This document shows, piece after piece, positions 44,881 through 53,637 of a stretch of DNA of 64,000 nucleotides. Position 1 is the stretch's first letter. Each line of letters opens with the position of its first letter. Location of the stretch: positions 352,748 through 416,747 of the forward strand of contig NZ_JAPNLM010000004.1 in the NCBI RefSeq assembly GCF_026627255.1. The letters run 5' to 3'. The notes beneath the pieces were generated by a model, which saw only the letters and a list, made by a program, of their open reading frames with translations, was not told the origin of the DNA and did no database searches. A program made the position numbers and the translations under genes. The stretch is from Streptomyces antarcticus. GTDB taxonomy: Bacteria > Actinomycetota > Actinomycetes > Streptomycetales > Streptomycetaceae.

Positions 44881-46104
44881 CTACGTCTCCGGCGTGATGA
44901 TCTTCGCGATCTCCAGGAAGAGCTCGGTGGCGTGGTCCTCGTCGAGCGTCGCGAACGACCGGTTCATCTCCACGATCACGGTGGCGCCGCCCTTCGGGTC
45001 CTGGAACATCGCCGTGTTGTAGCCGAGGATCGTCCCGTTGTGCCCGAGCCACCCGTCGAACGACGCGATGCCCAGCCCGTACGCCACCCGCACCGGCTCG
45101 GTGGCGATCGGGACGAACCGGAGCCGCTGCCGCTGGAGTTCGGGGGTGAGCAGTTTCTCGCCCGTCGCGACTTCGCGGGCCCAGACCCGAAGGTCCACGA
45201 GGTTCGAGAGCATCGCGCCCGCGCCCGCCGCATAGGACGGGTTGGAGCGCGTGGTGTCGGCCATCGTGCCGTCCGGCCCGGCCGTGTACCCCGACGCGAA
45301 CGGCTCCTGGATGTCGGAGTCCGTCGGATAGCTCGTGGCGGTGAGCTTCAGCGGCCGCGCGATGTCGGCCCGCATCCACTCCGCCAGGGGCTTCCCGCCG
45401 ACCTTCTCCACGATGTCGCCGAGCAGCACGTAATTGGTGTCCGAGTACTTGATGCCCTTGCCCGGCGCGAAGTACGGCGCGTGGCGGCGCGCGATGTCGA
45501 GGGCGTCCTGCGTGCGGAACGGGGCGTCGGGGTGCGCGGTGTACTGCTTCAGCCAGGCCGGATCGTCGGTGTAGCTGTAGATCCCCGAGGTCATGTTCAG
45601 CAGCTGGCGAATGGTGATGTCGCCGCCGCCGGGCCAGCTGACGTAGGTGTCCAGGGAGTCGTCGAGCCGGAGCTTTCCGGCGCGCACGAGCTGGAGCACG
45701 GCCGTGCCGGTGAAGGTCTTGGTGATGCTGGCGATGCGGACCTTGTCGTCCCGGGCGATCGGTTCCTTCGTGCGGAGGTCGGCCGCCCCGACGGAGTAGC
45801 CCCACTCGCCCTTCCCGGGCACGTTGACGTCCACGCGCACGCCGGGCACCTTGTTCGTCCGCCAGGCGTTGTCGACCGCGTTCCGCAGCTTCCGCTCGAC
45901 ATCGGCGGGCAGCGGTTTCCGGGCCACCGCCGTGCCGGTGGGCTCACCCGTGCCGGTGGCGGCGGCGCTGCCGGTGCTCGCGGACGGCCCCAGGGCCTTC
46001 GGCGCGCTGTTCGGCGTACAGCCCGCCGTGAGGCATGCCAGCCCCGCCAGTGCCACCACCGCGACGGTGCCCACCCTGAATCCCGGCCGTCCCATCCGCT
46101 TCAC
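44881..46104 (-). CDS. Lipoprotein serine hydrolase, beta-lactamase family
   Basis: A 407-residue exported lipoprotein. The signal ends in the lipobox LTAGC at about residue 29, followed by a Ser/Thr/Gly-rich linker. Active-site motifs are SITKTFTG (SxxK), YSDTNYVLLG (YxN as YSDTN) and HNGTILGYN (HxG box). It is a paralogue of the preceding gene and belongs to the D-Ala-D-Ala carboxypeptidase/esterase group. ATG 46104; a shorter ATG four codons later is possible. It would act on peptidoglycan or small esters at the outer membrane face. Confidence 0.88.
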   Translation of the reverse strand: MKRMGRPGFRVGTVAVVALAGLACLTAGCTPNSAPKALGPSASTGSAAATGTGEPTGTAVARKPLPADVERKLRNAVDNAWRTNKVPGVRVDVNVPGKGEWGYSVGAADLRTKEPIARDDKVRIASITKTFTGTAVLQLVRAGKLRLDDSLDTYVSWPGGGDITIRQLLNMTSGIYSYTDDPAWLKQYTAHPDAPFRTQDALDIARRHAPYFAPGKGIKYSDTNYVLLGDIVEKVGGKPLAEWMRADIARPLKLTATSYPTDSDIQEPFASGYTAGPDGTMADTTRSNPSYAAGAGAMLSNLVDLRVWAREVATGEKLLTPELQRQRLRFVPIATEPVRVAYGLGIASFDGWLGHNGTILGYNTAMFQDPKGGATVIVEMNRSFATLDEDHATELFLEIAKIITPET

Positions 46105-46272
46105 CGCGCCGCCTCTCGTGACCGATATGCCGCATTCGTCACGCGACCATACGTCTGCGGCCCGGCCGGAGGCGCGATGCCACGAGCGCGGTGGGGGAGA
46201 GGGGCGATCCGGGTGAGGGCGCGAGGAGGTCAGGCGGGCCGGGGCGGCTCAGGCGGGCCGGGCAGGCCGGGG

Positions 46273-46530
46273 TCAGAGCCGCGGTAGGCCGCTCGTGATG
46301 CGGCTCCACACGGAGCGCGTGGCACCGAAGCCGCTCTCGTGCACCCATACGTGGGTGCAGCCGGGGCACTGCAGGTGCAGCAGGCTGCCGGTGTTGGTGA
46401 GCAGGTAGCGCCAGTGCGTGGAGCACGCCCGCCGCTCCTCGCACGGCGCGCACCCGTGGGTGTCGCGGCAGTTCGGGCAGGCGACCCAGGCGCGGCGCCC
46501 GATGTCGGCCTGCGGGTCAAGAGGCAGCAC
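46273..46530 (-). CDS. Cys-rich zinc-ribbon hypothetical protein
   Basis: An 85-residue protein with four Cys pairs: ACPNCRDTHGCAPC, RACSTHW and LQCPGCTHVW. At least one four-Cys ribbon (CPNC...CPGC) would bind zinc. No signal peptide. It starts inside the last codons of the DUF6400 gene (14-bp overlap), so the two are coupled. Function unknown. Confidence 0.65.
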   Translation of the reverse strand: MLPLDPQADIGRRAWVACPNCRDTHGCAPCEERRACSTHWRYLLTNTGSLLHLQCPGCTHVWVHESGFGATRSVWSRITSGLPRL

Positions 46531-46798
46531 GGCCGCCTCCGCGTCCCGGGAGAACGCCGGCCGTGACCAGGTCGTCGTACAGCCGCTGCTGCCGCGCGTC
46601 GAGCCCCGAGTACAGCAGGTCGTACGCCGCGTCCTCGCCGCGCAGCACCTCGATCGGGTCCCAGTCGGGCCCGAGTGCGGCCATGACCTGGGCCCGGCGC
46701 AGGACCTCCTGGGAGGTGAGGTCGACCGTGAAGTCGACCAGCCCGGAGGCGGCGGGCTCGGACGGGCCGGTGGGAGGTGTGGTGAGAGGCGGGGTCAT
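46517..46798 (-). CDS. DUF6400 family protein
   Basis: A 93-residue soluble protein with the pattern FTVDLTSQEVLRRAQVMAALGPDWDPIEVL and QQRLYDDLVTAGVLP, matching DUF6400 of streptomycetes. Helical, no signal. ATG 46798; GAACTTAGGTAACC just upstream resembles half of an iron-box. First gene of a two-gene operon with the zinc-ribbon protein. Confidence 0.75.
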   Translation of the reverse strand: MTPPLTTPPTGPSEPAASGLVDFTVDLTSQEVLRRAQVMAALGPDWDPIEVLRGEDAAYDLLYSGLDARQQRLYDDLVTAGVLPGRGGGRAAS

Positions 46799-46940
46799 GC
46801 CGTCGAACTTAGGTAACCCTTCCTTGCCTGGTCAAGGGAGGGTGTGCGGAGTCACAGCAGGTCGGAGCCCCGCTTGCTCCCTTGCTCCTTGCTTCCGGCA
46901 CGCGCCGCGCTCCCGCATGTGCCGGTTTCGGGGGAGGAGC

Positions 46941-47007
46941 AGGGCGGCCTCTGTCACGCCGTGGTGAGCACCCCCGTGGTTCGCCACGGCGTGGGTGAGG
47001 CCGCCCT
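46941..47007 (-). terminator. Two-part nested hairpin between the ScbR-type and DUF6400 genes
   Basis: The outer stem AGGGCGGCCT (46941-46950) pairs with AGGCCGCCCT (46998-47007); the inner stem CACGCCGTGG (46955-46964) pairs with CCACGGCGTG (46984-46993). Both are perfect 10-bp stems separated by short bulges. It lies just past the stop of the ScbR-type gene, so it is its likely terminator. Confidence 0.75.
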
Positions 47008-47018
47008 GGTTCTGGGGG

Positions 47019-47705
47019 TCAGCCGGCCGTGGCCGTGACTGTGGCTGCGGTGGGGGCGGCGTCGGCGAGTCCGAGCCGGGCCCGGCAGCCGGGTGAGCCC
47101 GCCGGGTCGAAAAGCGGGAGGCGGTCGGCGGGCGTGATGCCGGGGAGGAGGTAGTTCCACATGTCCAGGACGCGCGTGTGGAGGTCGCCGCGGGCGGTCC
47201 GCACGTGTGAGGTGACCTGGATGCCGGTGAACGAGCCGACCAGGAACGTGGAGAGGGCGTAGGCGTCGAGCGCGGCGTGGACGTCGCCCCGTTCCTGAGC
47301 CGGCATCAGGCACCGGTGGCAGGTGTCGATCCAGGAGTTGTACGGGGAGGGGTCGGGGTTGGTGAACGAGCCGAACTCGATGAGCAGGCGGATCCCGGCG
47401 CGGACGCGGGCGTTGGTGCGCAGCGCGTGCGCCATCTGGTGGGTGAGGTCGATGACGGTCTGCAAGCCCGGGTTCTCGATGGTGGCGACGCCTTCGGCGA
47501 CCTGGAACTGCTCGTCCATCAGGGCACGGGCGAGGGCGTCCTTGGACTGGAAGTGGAAGTAGAGGGCGCCCTTGGTGACCCCGGCGTGCCGGACGACGTC
47601 GCTGAGGCTCGTGCCGTCGAATCCGGAGTGGTCGAAGGCGACGGCCGCGCCGTCGAGGATGGCCTGCCGGGTGATCTCGGCTCGTTCCTGCCTGACCCTG
47701 GCCAC
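47019..47705 (-). CDS. TetR-family gamma-butyrolactone receptor homologue (ScbR/ArpA type)
   Basis: A 228-residue repressor. The N-terminal HTH is AVAFDHSGFDGTSLSDVVRHAGVTKGALYFHFQSKD, the GALYFHF core being standard for ScbR/ArpA. The ligand domain shows ALRTNARVRAGIRLLIE and FTGIQVTSHVRTARGDLHTRV, also typical. Such proteins sense gamma-butyrolactones and repress antibiotic or regulatory genes. GTG 47705 has GGGGAGAAG upstream; the longer in-frame extension has no homology. Whether it is a true receptor or a pseudo-receptor cannot be told. An AT-rich operator candidate lies upstream. Confidence 0.85.
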   Translation of the reverse strand: MARVRQERAEITRQAILDGAAVAFDHSGFDGTSLSDVVRHAGVTKGALYFHFQSKDALARALMDEQFQVAEGVATIENPGLQTVIDLTHQMAHALRTNARVRAGIRLLIEFGSFTNPDPSPYNSWIDTCHRCLMPAQERGDVHAALDAYALSTFLVGSFTGIQVTSHVRTARGDLHTRVLDMWNYLLPGITPADRLPLFDPAGSPGCRARLGLADAAPTAATVTATAG

Positions 47706-47765
47706 GTGCTTCTCCCCGTCGACGGCTGCTTCTGTAGGGCCAATGTAGTGGAACAGAGGCGAAGT

Positions 47766-47806
47766 AAACCAGTCAACCAGTTTGTTCTTGCGTCGAAGTG
47801 ACTTCG
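47766..47806. promoter_or_regulatory. AT-rich operator candidate with ARE-like site and palindrome
   Basis: AAACCAGTCAACCAGTTT (47766-47783) has the AAAC...GTTT ends of autoregulatory elements bound by ScbR-type proteins. CGAAGTGACTTCG (47794-47806) is a perfect 6-bp palindrome around one base. Both lie 60-100 bp before the regulator start in a distinctly AT-rich stretch of a 72% GC region. Confidence 0.4.
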
Positions 47807-47930
47807 TTTTATGGGGAATTGGTGTTGTTCGCGGCAATACTTCTTGGTGGAGCCGGGCGCGGTGACGGGCGGGTCCGCGCCTTCGCCTCGGGCCGGCCCC
47901 GGCTCGGCCGGGTGCTTCGACGAGTCGTGG

Positions 47931-49185
47931 TCAGGCGGGTTGCGGGGTGAAGCGCTTGTGACCCTTGCGGTCGTAGTACGCGGTCATGGCGAAGCCGAAC
48001 GCCAGGGCGAGGACGGTGCCGATCGCGATCATGACCCAGGCGCGGGCGAGTCCGGCATCGGCGCGGGCATCGAAGTAGAGGATCGCGCGTACCCCGTAAC
48101 CGAGTTGGCGCATGGGCTCGAAGTGGGACAGGAAGCGGTAGAAGCCGGGCACGGCCTGGAGCGGGATGGTGGTACCCGACGACGGCAGGCCCAGCACGAT
48201 GAACACGAACATGGAAACCAGCTGGCCGAGCCCGCCGAACGCGGCGTTGATGGCCTGGACTCCCAGGCCGACGGCCAGGGCCGCGCAGTAGGAGTAGATC
48301 CACAGCAGGGGCAGGTGGGAGGCGTCCATTCCCAGGACGGTGACGCAGGCCAGGAGTACCAGGGCGGTGCTGACGAACGTGATGCCCGCGGTCATCAGCA
48401 TCTTCAGCAGCAGCGTCTGCGTACGGCTGATCGGCACGGTCGGGCGGCGGGTGTGCCAGGGGCCGATCTCGTTGTCGGCGTAGCCCAGGGCGGTGTCGAC
48501 CGAGCTGCTGATGACGTTGCCGCCCATGAAACCGGCCAGGACGAGCAGCAGCGTGTAGTAGAAGGCGGTGAGGCCGAGTCCGCTGTGGGCGCCGATCGGG
48601 TGACCGATCTGGGTGACCACGTCCACCGGATCGGCGAGCAGCAGCTTCGTGGTGGTGTCCGCCCGGGCGCCGGCGGACGCCGTGAGCTGCCGGCCGACGG
48701 ACCGCGAGGCGCGGTGGGCGGCCTGGGTGGTGATCTGGCTCGCGAGGGAGGAGCCCAGGCTCCCCTTCCCGGGGTTGGTGAGCACGGTGATCATCGGCTG
48801 TCGGGTGGCCCCGGGGGTGGTCAGAGCGGTGACGGAGTCGGTGAAGCCGGCCGGGATGACCAACGCGCCGTAGATCTTGCCCGAGTCGAGCTGGGTCTGG
48901 GCCTGGGCGCGGGTCAGCCGGCGCCAACCGGCTTTGCCGCCCGCGTCGTCCGAGGCGATGGCGGCCGCGATCTGTGTACCGAGGTTCTCCCGCTGCCCGG
49001 GCGGCGGCTTGCCGAGGTCGTCGTTGACGAGGGCGATGGGCAGATCGCGGAGGTCCGCGTTGGGGTTGACGACGCCGCCCATGTAGAGCAGGGACAGGAG
49101 CAGGGCCAGCAGTCCGGTGAGGCCACAGTCGGGGGCGGCGCAGCAGCGTCGTGGCACGGGCTTCGGGGGTGGCTGACGTGGACAT
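47931..49185 (-). pseudogene. YhgE/Pip-type ABC-2 membrane protein with an apparent frameshift
   Basis: The N-terminus MSTSATPEARATTLLRRPRLW starts at ATG 49185 in one frame; the rest from LTGLLALLLSLLYMGGV is in another. The switch is near 49115-49125, one base out. Downstream the protein is a YhgE/Pip permease: a first helix, a 150-residue extracytoplasmic domain (LPIALVNDDLG, NPGKGSLGSSLA), then five helices including GGNVISSSVDTALGYADNEIGPWH. The ABC-2 fold suggests export or ESX-like secretion. Intact relatives are about 410 residues. One restored base would give a full gene. Confidence 0.75.
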
Positions 49186-49252
49186 GATTCTCCGTGGGTT
49201 CCCGGCGGCGCGGGGGTGCGAGCGGTGGCAGGGTGCGGCCGGGCCGCCGCGC

Positions 49253-49654
49253 CTACCGTGCGGGCGCGGCGCCCGCGGGTGCCGTGGCCACCGGCTCGGC
49301 ACGCGCAGGCTCGGTGGCCACAGGCACCGTGGCCACAGGCACCGTGGCCACAGGCACGGTGGCCCCAGGCGCCGTGGCCTCCGGCTCGGTGACCGGGCCG
49401 GGGACGGCGGGCACGATGTCGTACTGGGGACAGGGAGCGGTGAAGCACTGCTTGGGCGCCGGTACGCAGACGAAGCCCGCGGCCGGCCTCACGAGGTCGC
49501 AAGGGCTCGCGGCGATGGTGTCAGCGGACGGGGGTGCGGGCGGCTGCGGGTCCGCCCGCGCCGTGCTCACCGCGGTGAACAGGAGCGGTACGACGAACAG
49601 GGACAAGCAGCCGGCGCGCCCGCCCGGGCTGAGGGACGTACGGAAGGGGGCCAT
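49253..49654 (-). CDS. Secreted hypothetical protein with VATVP repeats
   Basis: A 133-residue exported protein. A signal peptide ends at TARA (about 34). The mature part has four Cys (SPCDL, FVCVP, KQCFTAPCPQYD), probably two disulphides, then a tail of VATVPVATVPVATEP repeats encoded by a 15-bp GTGGCCACAGGCACC DNA repeat. No homologue recognised. ATG 49654. The gap to the Pip gene is 67 bp. Confidence 0.7.
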   Translation of the reverse strand: MAPFRTSLSPGGRAGCLSLFVVPLLFTAVSTARADPQPPAPPSADTIAASPCDLVRPAAGFVCVPAPKQCFTAPCPQYDIVPAVPGPVTEPEATAPGATVPVATVPVATVPVATEPARAEPVATAPAGAAPAR

Positions 49655-49792
49655 ACACCGCAGCCAAGCACCCCCACCGCACGCGGCGGGGCAGGCATGC
49701 CCCTGAGGTCACCCGTAAGAAATCCGCCGCCGGCCCCGCACCTCCCCGCACCCGCATCCGCGCTCCGTGGCCGGAGCCCGCCGGCCACCCTG

Positions 49793-50335
49793 TCAGCGGG
49801 TGAACAGCGGCGTTACGGCGGCCTCCGAGCTGCTGTTCCAGTACGTCACGCGGTCCGCGTCGTCCACGTACACGCCGCCCTTCGGCATCTCCAGGAGCAC
49901 CCCCTCACCCGTGGGGCTGTCGGGGCTCTGGCCGTGCGGCGCGAGCGCCATGTCCTTCACGAGGGTGCTGACGTCCTTGGAGCTCTGGCGCAGGAGCAGT
50001 CCCGCGTACGCCTCCTTGCCGGGGGCGAGGGTCACCTCCGCCTGCGGCCTGGAGTTCATGAAGACCTCCACGAGCCGGCCGTGGCCGTCCTTCGGCCGGA
50101 GGACCGGATGGGTCCGCAGCGTGCACGGCTCGGTGCCGGTGTTGGTGACGACCAGCAGGAGCCTCGAGTCGTCCTTCACGGGCGGTACGGCCCACTCGAC
50201 CTTGACGTCGGTGTACTCGTCGGTGCAATTGCCGTCGATGCCCGTGGGGTCGCCCTCCGCCTCGCCCGGACGGCCGGTCTCCCGCCCCCGGCCGCCGGAA
50301 CGGGGGGCCGGCGTCAGCCTGCGCCCCGGGCCCTG
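49793..50335 (-). pseudogene. DUF4232-like protein lacking its N-terminus
   Basis: About 140 codons of a DUF4232-type secreted domain: NCTDEYTDVKVEW, LLLVVTNTGTEPCTLRTHPVL and AEVTLAPGKEAYAGLLL, with two Cys as in the family. No signal peptide and no ATG/GTG start exists between the sirtuin stop (50338) and the domain; the frame continues only through the sirtuin's 3' end. The likely explanation is loss of the 5' end by deletion. A CTG start in the 50300 area is a weak alternative. Confidence 0.6.
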
Positions 50336-50337
50336 GT

Positions 50338-51237
50338 TCAGGTCGCCGGCCGGCCGTCGACGGGGATGCCCAGCCGGCCGGACAGGGCGGTGAGCGTCGT
50401 GCCCAGGGGGAGCGCGACCCGGGTGGCGGCGTGCCGGTCGCCCCGGGTCGGGTCCCGGTTGACGATCAGTACGGGCTTCCCGGCCCGGGCCGCCTCGCGG
50501 ACGAACCGGAGCCCGGACATCACCGTCAGCGACGAGCCCAGGACCAGCAGTGAGGTCGCCGCGCCGAGCAGTTCGCGGCAGTGCCCGACCCGCTCCGGCG
50601 GCACGGCTTCGCCGAAGAACACCACGTCCGGTTTGAGGATCCCGCCGCACCTCGAGCAGGACACCAGGGAGAAGTCCCCGACCTGTTCGTCGGTGAGGTC
50701 GGCGTCCCCGTCGGGGTTCAGTCCGGCTGCCACGGGCGCGAAGCCCGCATTGGCCTCCTCCAGCCGCAGGGCGAGTTCACGGCGTGCGCTGAAGGCGCCG
50801 CAGGAAAGGCAGACGACCCGGTCCAGGCTCCCGTGGAGTTCCACCACGCCCTCGCTGCCGGCGGCCTGGTGCAGGCCGTCCACGTTCTGGGTGATCACAC
50901 CCGAGAGGAGACCGTGCCGCCCGAACGCCGCCACGGCCCGGTGCCCGGCGTTCGGCCGGGCCCGGCCGAACGTACGCCAGCCGAGGTGGCCGCGCGCCCA
51001 GTACCGGCGCCGGGCCTGAGCACTCGCGGTGAACTCCTGGTAGGTCATCGGGGTGTGCCGCTTCAGGCTGCCGCCCTCGCCGCGGTAGTCGGGGATGCCC
51101 GACTCCGTGGAGATCCCTGCCCCGCTGAGCACCAGCACACCGCCGGTCCTCAGCGCGTCGGCGACCGGCTCCGGATCCGTGGTGCCGGGCAGGAGGTCCT
51201 CGGTGGGCGTCCAGCTCAACGTGGGGCGCATGCGCAT
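50338..51237 (-). CDS. Sir2-family NAD-dependent protein deacetylase
   Basis: A 299-residue sirtuin. NAD binding is GAGISTESGIPDYRG (about 40), the catalytic His region is TQNVDGLH... ELHGSL, and the zinc ribbon uses VCLSCGAF and SCSRCGGIL. The Rossmann end is VLGSSLTVMSGLRFV. A long insert between the two Cys pairs (RRELALRLEEANAGFAPVAAG) resembles class II/III bacterial forms. ATG 51237 or 51231. It removes acyl groups from lysines and so links to NAD status. Confidence 0.9.
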   Translation of the reverse strand: MRMRPTLSWTPTEDLLPGTTDPEPVADALRTGGVLVLSGAGISTESGIPDYRGEGGSLKRHTPMTYQEFTASAQARRRYWARGHLGWRTFGRARPNAGHRAVAAFGRHGLLSGVITQNVDGLHQAAGSEGVVELHGSLDRVVCLSCGAFSARRELALRLEEANAGFAPVAAGLNPDGDADLTDEQVGDFSLVSCSRCGGILKPDVVFFGEAVPPERVGHCRELLGAATSLLVLGSSLTVMSGLRFVREAARAGKPVLIVNRDPTRGDRHAATRVALPLGTTLTALSGRLGIPVDGRPAT

Positions 51238-51380
51238 GCCGCCAGGGTACGGAACCCGCCGGGCGGAGGCCTGACGGCCGCCGCCGGACGCCCCGGCACC
51301 GGCGGACGACGCCTCGTACCGGCACGCGAAGACAACCCGGGCCCGCGCGGGGCGCCGCGCCGCCAGGAGGCCGGCTCCGG

Positions 51381-51737
51381 TCAGCTGCGGTCAGTACCCC
51401 CCGTGCCGTCGAGACAGAACCACAGCCACTTGCCGAAGCCGTCCGTACTGATGCCCCAGGCCGCGCTGAGCGCGTCGATGATCCCCAGGCCCCGGCCGGA
51501 CTCGCACACGGCGCTGTCCATGACCGTGCCTCCTTCGCGCGCGCCCGCCTCCCCCGCGGGGCGCGCCACCTCCGCGCACGCGTCCCGTACGGCGCACATG
51601 AGCGCGCCGGTCTCCGCGTCGTGCCGGATGACCAGACGCAGACGGTCACTCTCCGTATGCTCCACCGCGTTGGCCACGGCCTCGGAGAGCAGCAGCGAAC
51701 CCTCATCGGCGAGATCGCGGTCGCTCACGTACGCGCT
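51381..51737 (-). pseudogene. Anti-sigma-type ATPase remnant (N-terminus lost)
   Basis: About 115 codons of an RsbW/HATPase_c protein: SLLLSEAVANAVEHTESDRLRLVIRH is the N-box region, and SGRGLGIIDALSAAWGIS is the G2 box. The normal first 30-40 residues are missing. Upstream the frame runs into the truncated GH26 gene, so a deletion joins the two (junction about 51735). A GTG inside might permit expression of a headless protein. Confidence 0.75.
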
Positions 51738-52405
51738 CAGGTCGGGTAGCACGAGGTCCAGGCGATCGCGTCGCCGCCGCGGTTGGGGGCGAAGTCGAAG
51801 CGGAACCGCTGTCCCTCCACCGCGCGCATGGCAGCCACGATGCGACGCCAGTAGCCCTTCCAGCTCTCGGGGTCGGGCCGGCACCGGTGGGTGTAGTCGA
51901 AGCCGTTCATCTCCCAGCCGAGGACGATCACCGTGTCCGGTACCCCGAGGTCGACCAGACGCGTGGCCAGCCGCCGGAAGTGGTGGTCGTACTCACCCCG
52001 CGCGCCGGAGCGGATCAGTTCGGCGACCCGGGCGTCGGGGACACCGGCTTCGTTGTGCTCCAGCATGGGCACGTTCAGGACGAACAGCCGATCCGCCCGC
52101 GCGTTGCACCAACGCGCCCAGCTGCGCAGGGAATCGGGTGCCCCCTCGATGTTCGACCAGGTGTCGCCGGGGAGGTAGGTGTGCCCGGCACGCAGCTCTG
52201 TCCCCCCGAGCCAGCGCGAGAACTCCTCCATCCTCTCGACGCCGGGCGAGCCGTAGTGGAGGTAGGCGCCGACCGCGACCTCGGTCCCGGCGTCGCGGCC
52301 GGAACCCACGCGCGGCAGCGGGGCGAGGGCGCCGCCGGTGACGAGCAGGCCGACCGCGACCGTACTCGTGAAGGTGCCCGCCAGCCAGCGGCCCCGATGG
52401 GACAT
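51737..52405 (-). pseudogene. GH26-type glycoside hydrolase, C-terminally truncated
   Basis: A 222-residue exported protein with signal peptide (about 1-26). The GH26 (beta-mannanase) first half is present: GAYLHYGSPG, LRAGHTYLPGDTWSN, FVLNVPMLEHN, and the conserved GWEMNGFDYTH holding the acid/base Glu. The sequence ends RFDFAPNRGGDAIAWTSCYPT and then stops; relatives continue about 100 residues with the nucleophile Glu region, which is absent. ATG 52405 has TGGAGGCATC upstream. The 309-bp gap before the next gene shows nothing more. Confidence 0.75.
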
Positions 52406-52714
52406 GATGCCTCCACACGCTTCGCGAGCCGATGTCTCAGGCAGCGACGGTAGGCACCTCCTCAGTCCCACGGCCTGTCCGGTGACCCCGTGGAGGGCCA
52501 TTCGCGGCGGTCGGCCGCTTCCGCTTGATCCGACCGGGCGAATCGAACCGACCCGACTGGGCGAAGGCCGTGATCCTCCGGCCTCCCGGCCACCGATGAA
52601 GGCGAACGAGCCCGCTTGCCCGTCGGTGACGACGGCGCGGTCGTCACCGCGGGCGCCCGGACCGGGCCGCCGTACGGGCGGGCCGTGACGGCGCGGGCCG
52701 TGACGGGGCGGGCC

Positions 52715-53215
52715 TCAGCTGCCGGGCGACGGGGCCAGGGCGAGGACGCCCACCCGTTGCCCGCCGCTGAGTTCGCCGGTGGGGGTGAAGCCGAACCCCA
52801 GGTAGAACGGTTCGGGGGTGTGCTCGCCGGTGTCCCAGCAGACGTACGCCCGGTCCGTGCCCCGGCTGCGGATCTCCTCTAGGACGGCGCCGACCGCGAA
52901 GCGGCCGTACCCCTTGCCCTGGTGGGCGGCGTCGATGTTGAGCCGCCAGATCCCCGATCGCACGTCGGCGGGGTTCTCGGCCGGGTTCCAGGGAATGTCG
53001 AGGAAAGCCATGACGAAGCCGACCACCTCACCGCCGTCGACGACGGCCCGTGGCCAGGCAACCTCGCCGTGGGCGTAGGCCTCCGCCAGGGACTTCATGA
53101 CGGGGGACACCAAGTGACTCTGATCAGGGCGTACTTGTACCGCGCACACGGCATCGATGTTCTGCGAGGTGACGGGTGCCAGGCGAAGTGCCGCCAGGGA
53201 CAGGGCTTCAGACAT
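52715..53215 (-). CDS. GNAT family acetyltransferase (PaiA-like)
   Basis: A 166-residue acetyltransferase. The acetyl-CoA motif is IDAAHQGKGYGRFAVGAVL (about 92-110), preceded by VVGFVMAF and followed by TDRAYVCWDTGEHTPEPFYLGFGFTPTG. This layout resembles polyamine/PaiA-type enzymes. ATG 53215 lacks a clear ribosome-binding site. It is flanked by two exact copies of a 21-bp sequence at 52660 and 53512. Confidence 0.82.
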   Translation of the reverse strand: MSEALSLAALRLAPVTSQNIDAVCAVQVRPDQSHLVSPVMKSLAEAYAHGEVAWPRAVVDGGEVVGFVMAFLDIPWNPAENPADVRSGIWRLNIDAAHQGKGYGRFAVGAVLEEIRSRGTDRAYVCWDTGEHTPEPFYLGFGFTPTGELSGGQRVGVLALAPSPGS

Positions 53216-53637
53216 GATCACAGGGTAACTACGTCCCGCTGGAGCGACGCTGAGGGGCCGCACCGCCGATGTCGGGGCAGCGGCGGCCCGAGCCGAAGCC
53301 GGTCGGCGGTCGAGCCGAAGGCGGTCGGCGGTCGCCCCGCCCGGTGCGGCGCGGCCCTGCCCGGTGTGGCCCTGCCCGGTGTGGCGCGGCGCGGCACGGT
53401 GCCGCCGGGCCCCGCCCGGTTGGCCCGGTTCCGGCTGGGTGGTGCGGCCCTCACGGGTACGCCGTCCCGCGAGGCCCCCGGCGGGGAACGGGCGCACAAT
53501 GGGGGAACGGCGACCGGGCCGCCGTACGGGCGCAGCGGTGCCCATGATCCGTACGGGCCCGGCCACGAACGGTGCGCGCCGGTGCGCTTCGGCGGTACCC
53601 GCCGGAGCATGGACGGCCCCGGGAGACGGAGGAGCCG
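53216..53637. other. Gene-free stretch with short tandem repeats
   Basis: 422 bp with two near-copies of GAGCCGAAGSCGGTCGGCGG (about 53289 and 53313), two of CCCTGCCCGGTGTGG, and the second copy of the 21-bp repeat (53512-53532). No coding or RNA feature can be supported. It may hold the promoter of the carboxylase epsilon gene. Confidence 0.6.

Noticed and set aside
44881..46287. Plus-strand open frame of 645 codons opposite the serine hydrolases
   Set aside because: Antisense shadow; no start with a ribosome-binding site and no family pattern, while both minus-strand genes have full active-site motifs.
47809..49302. Minus-strand frame of 497 codons over the Pip-type gene
   Set aside because: Only its first 21 codons belong to the permease start; the remainder is the out-of-frame shadow caused by the frameshift.
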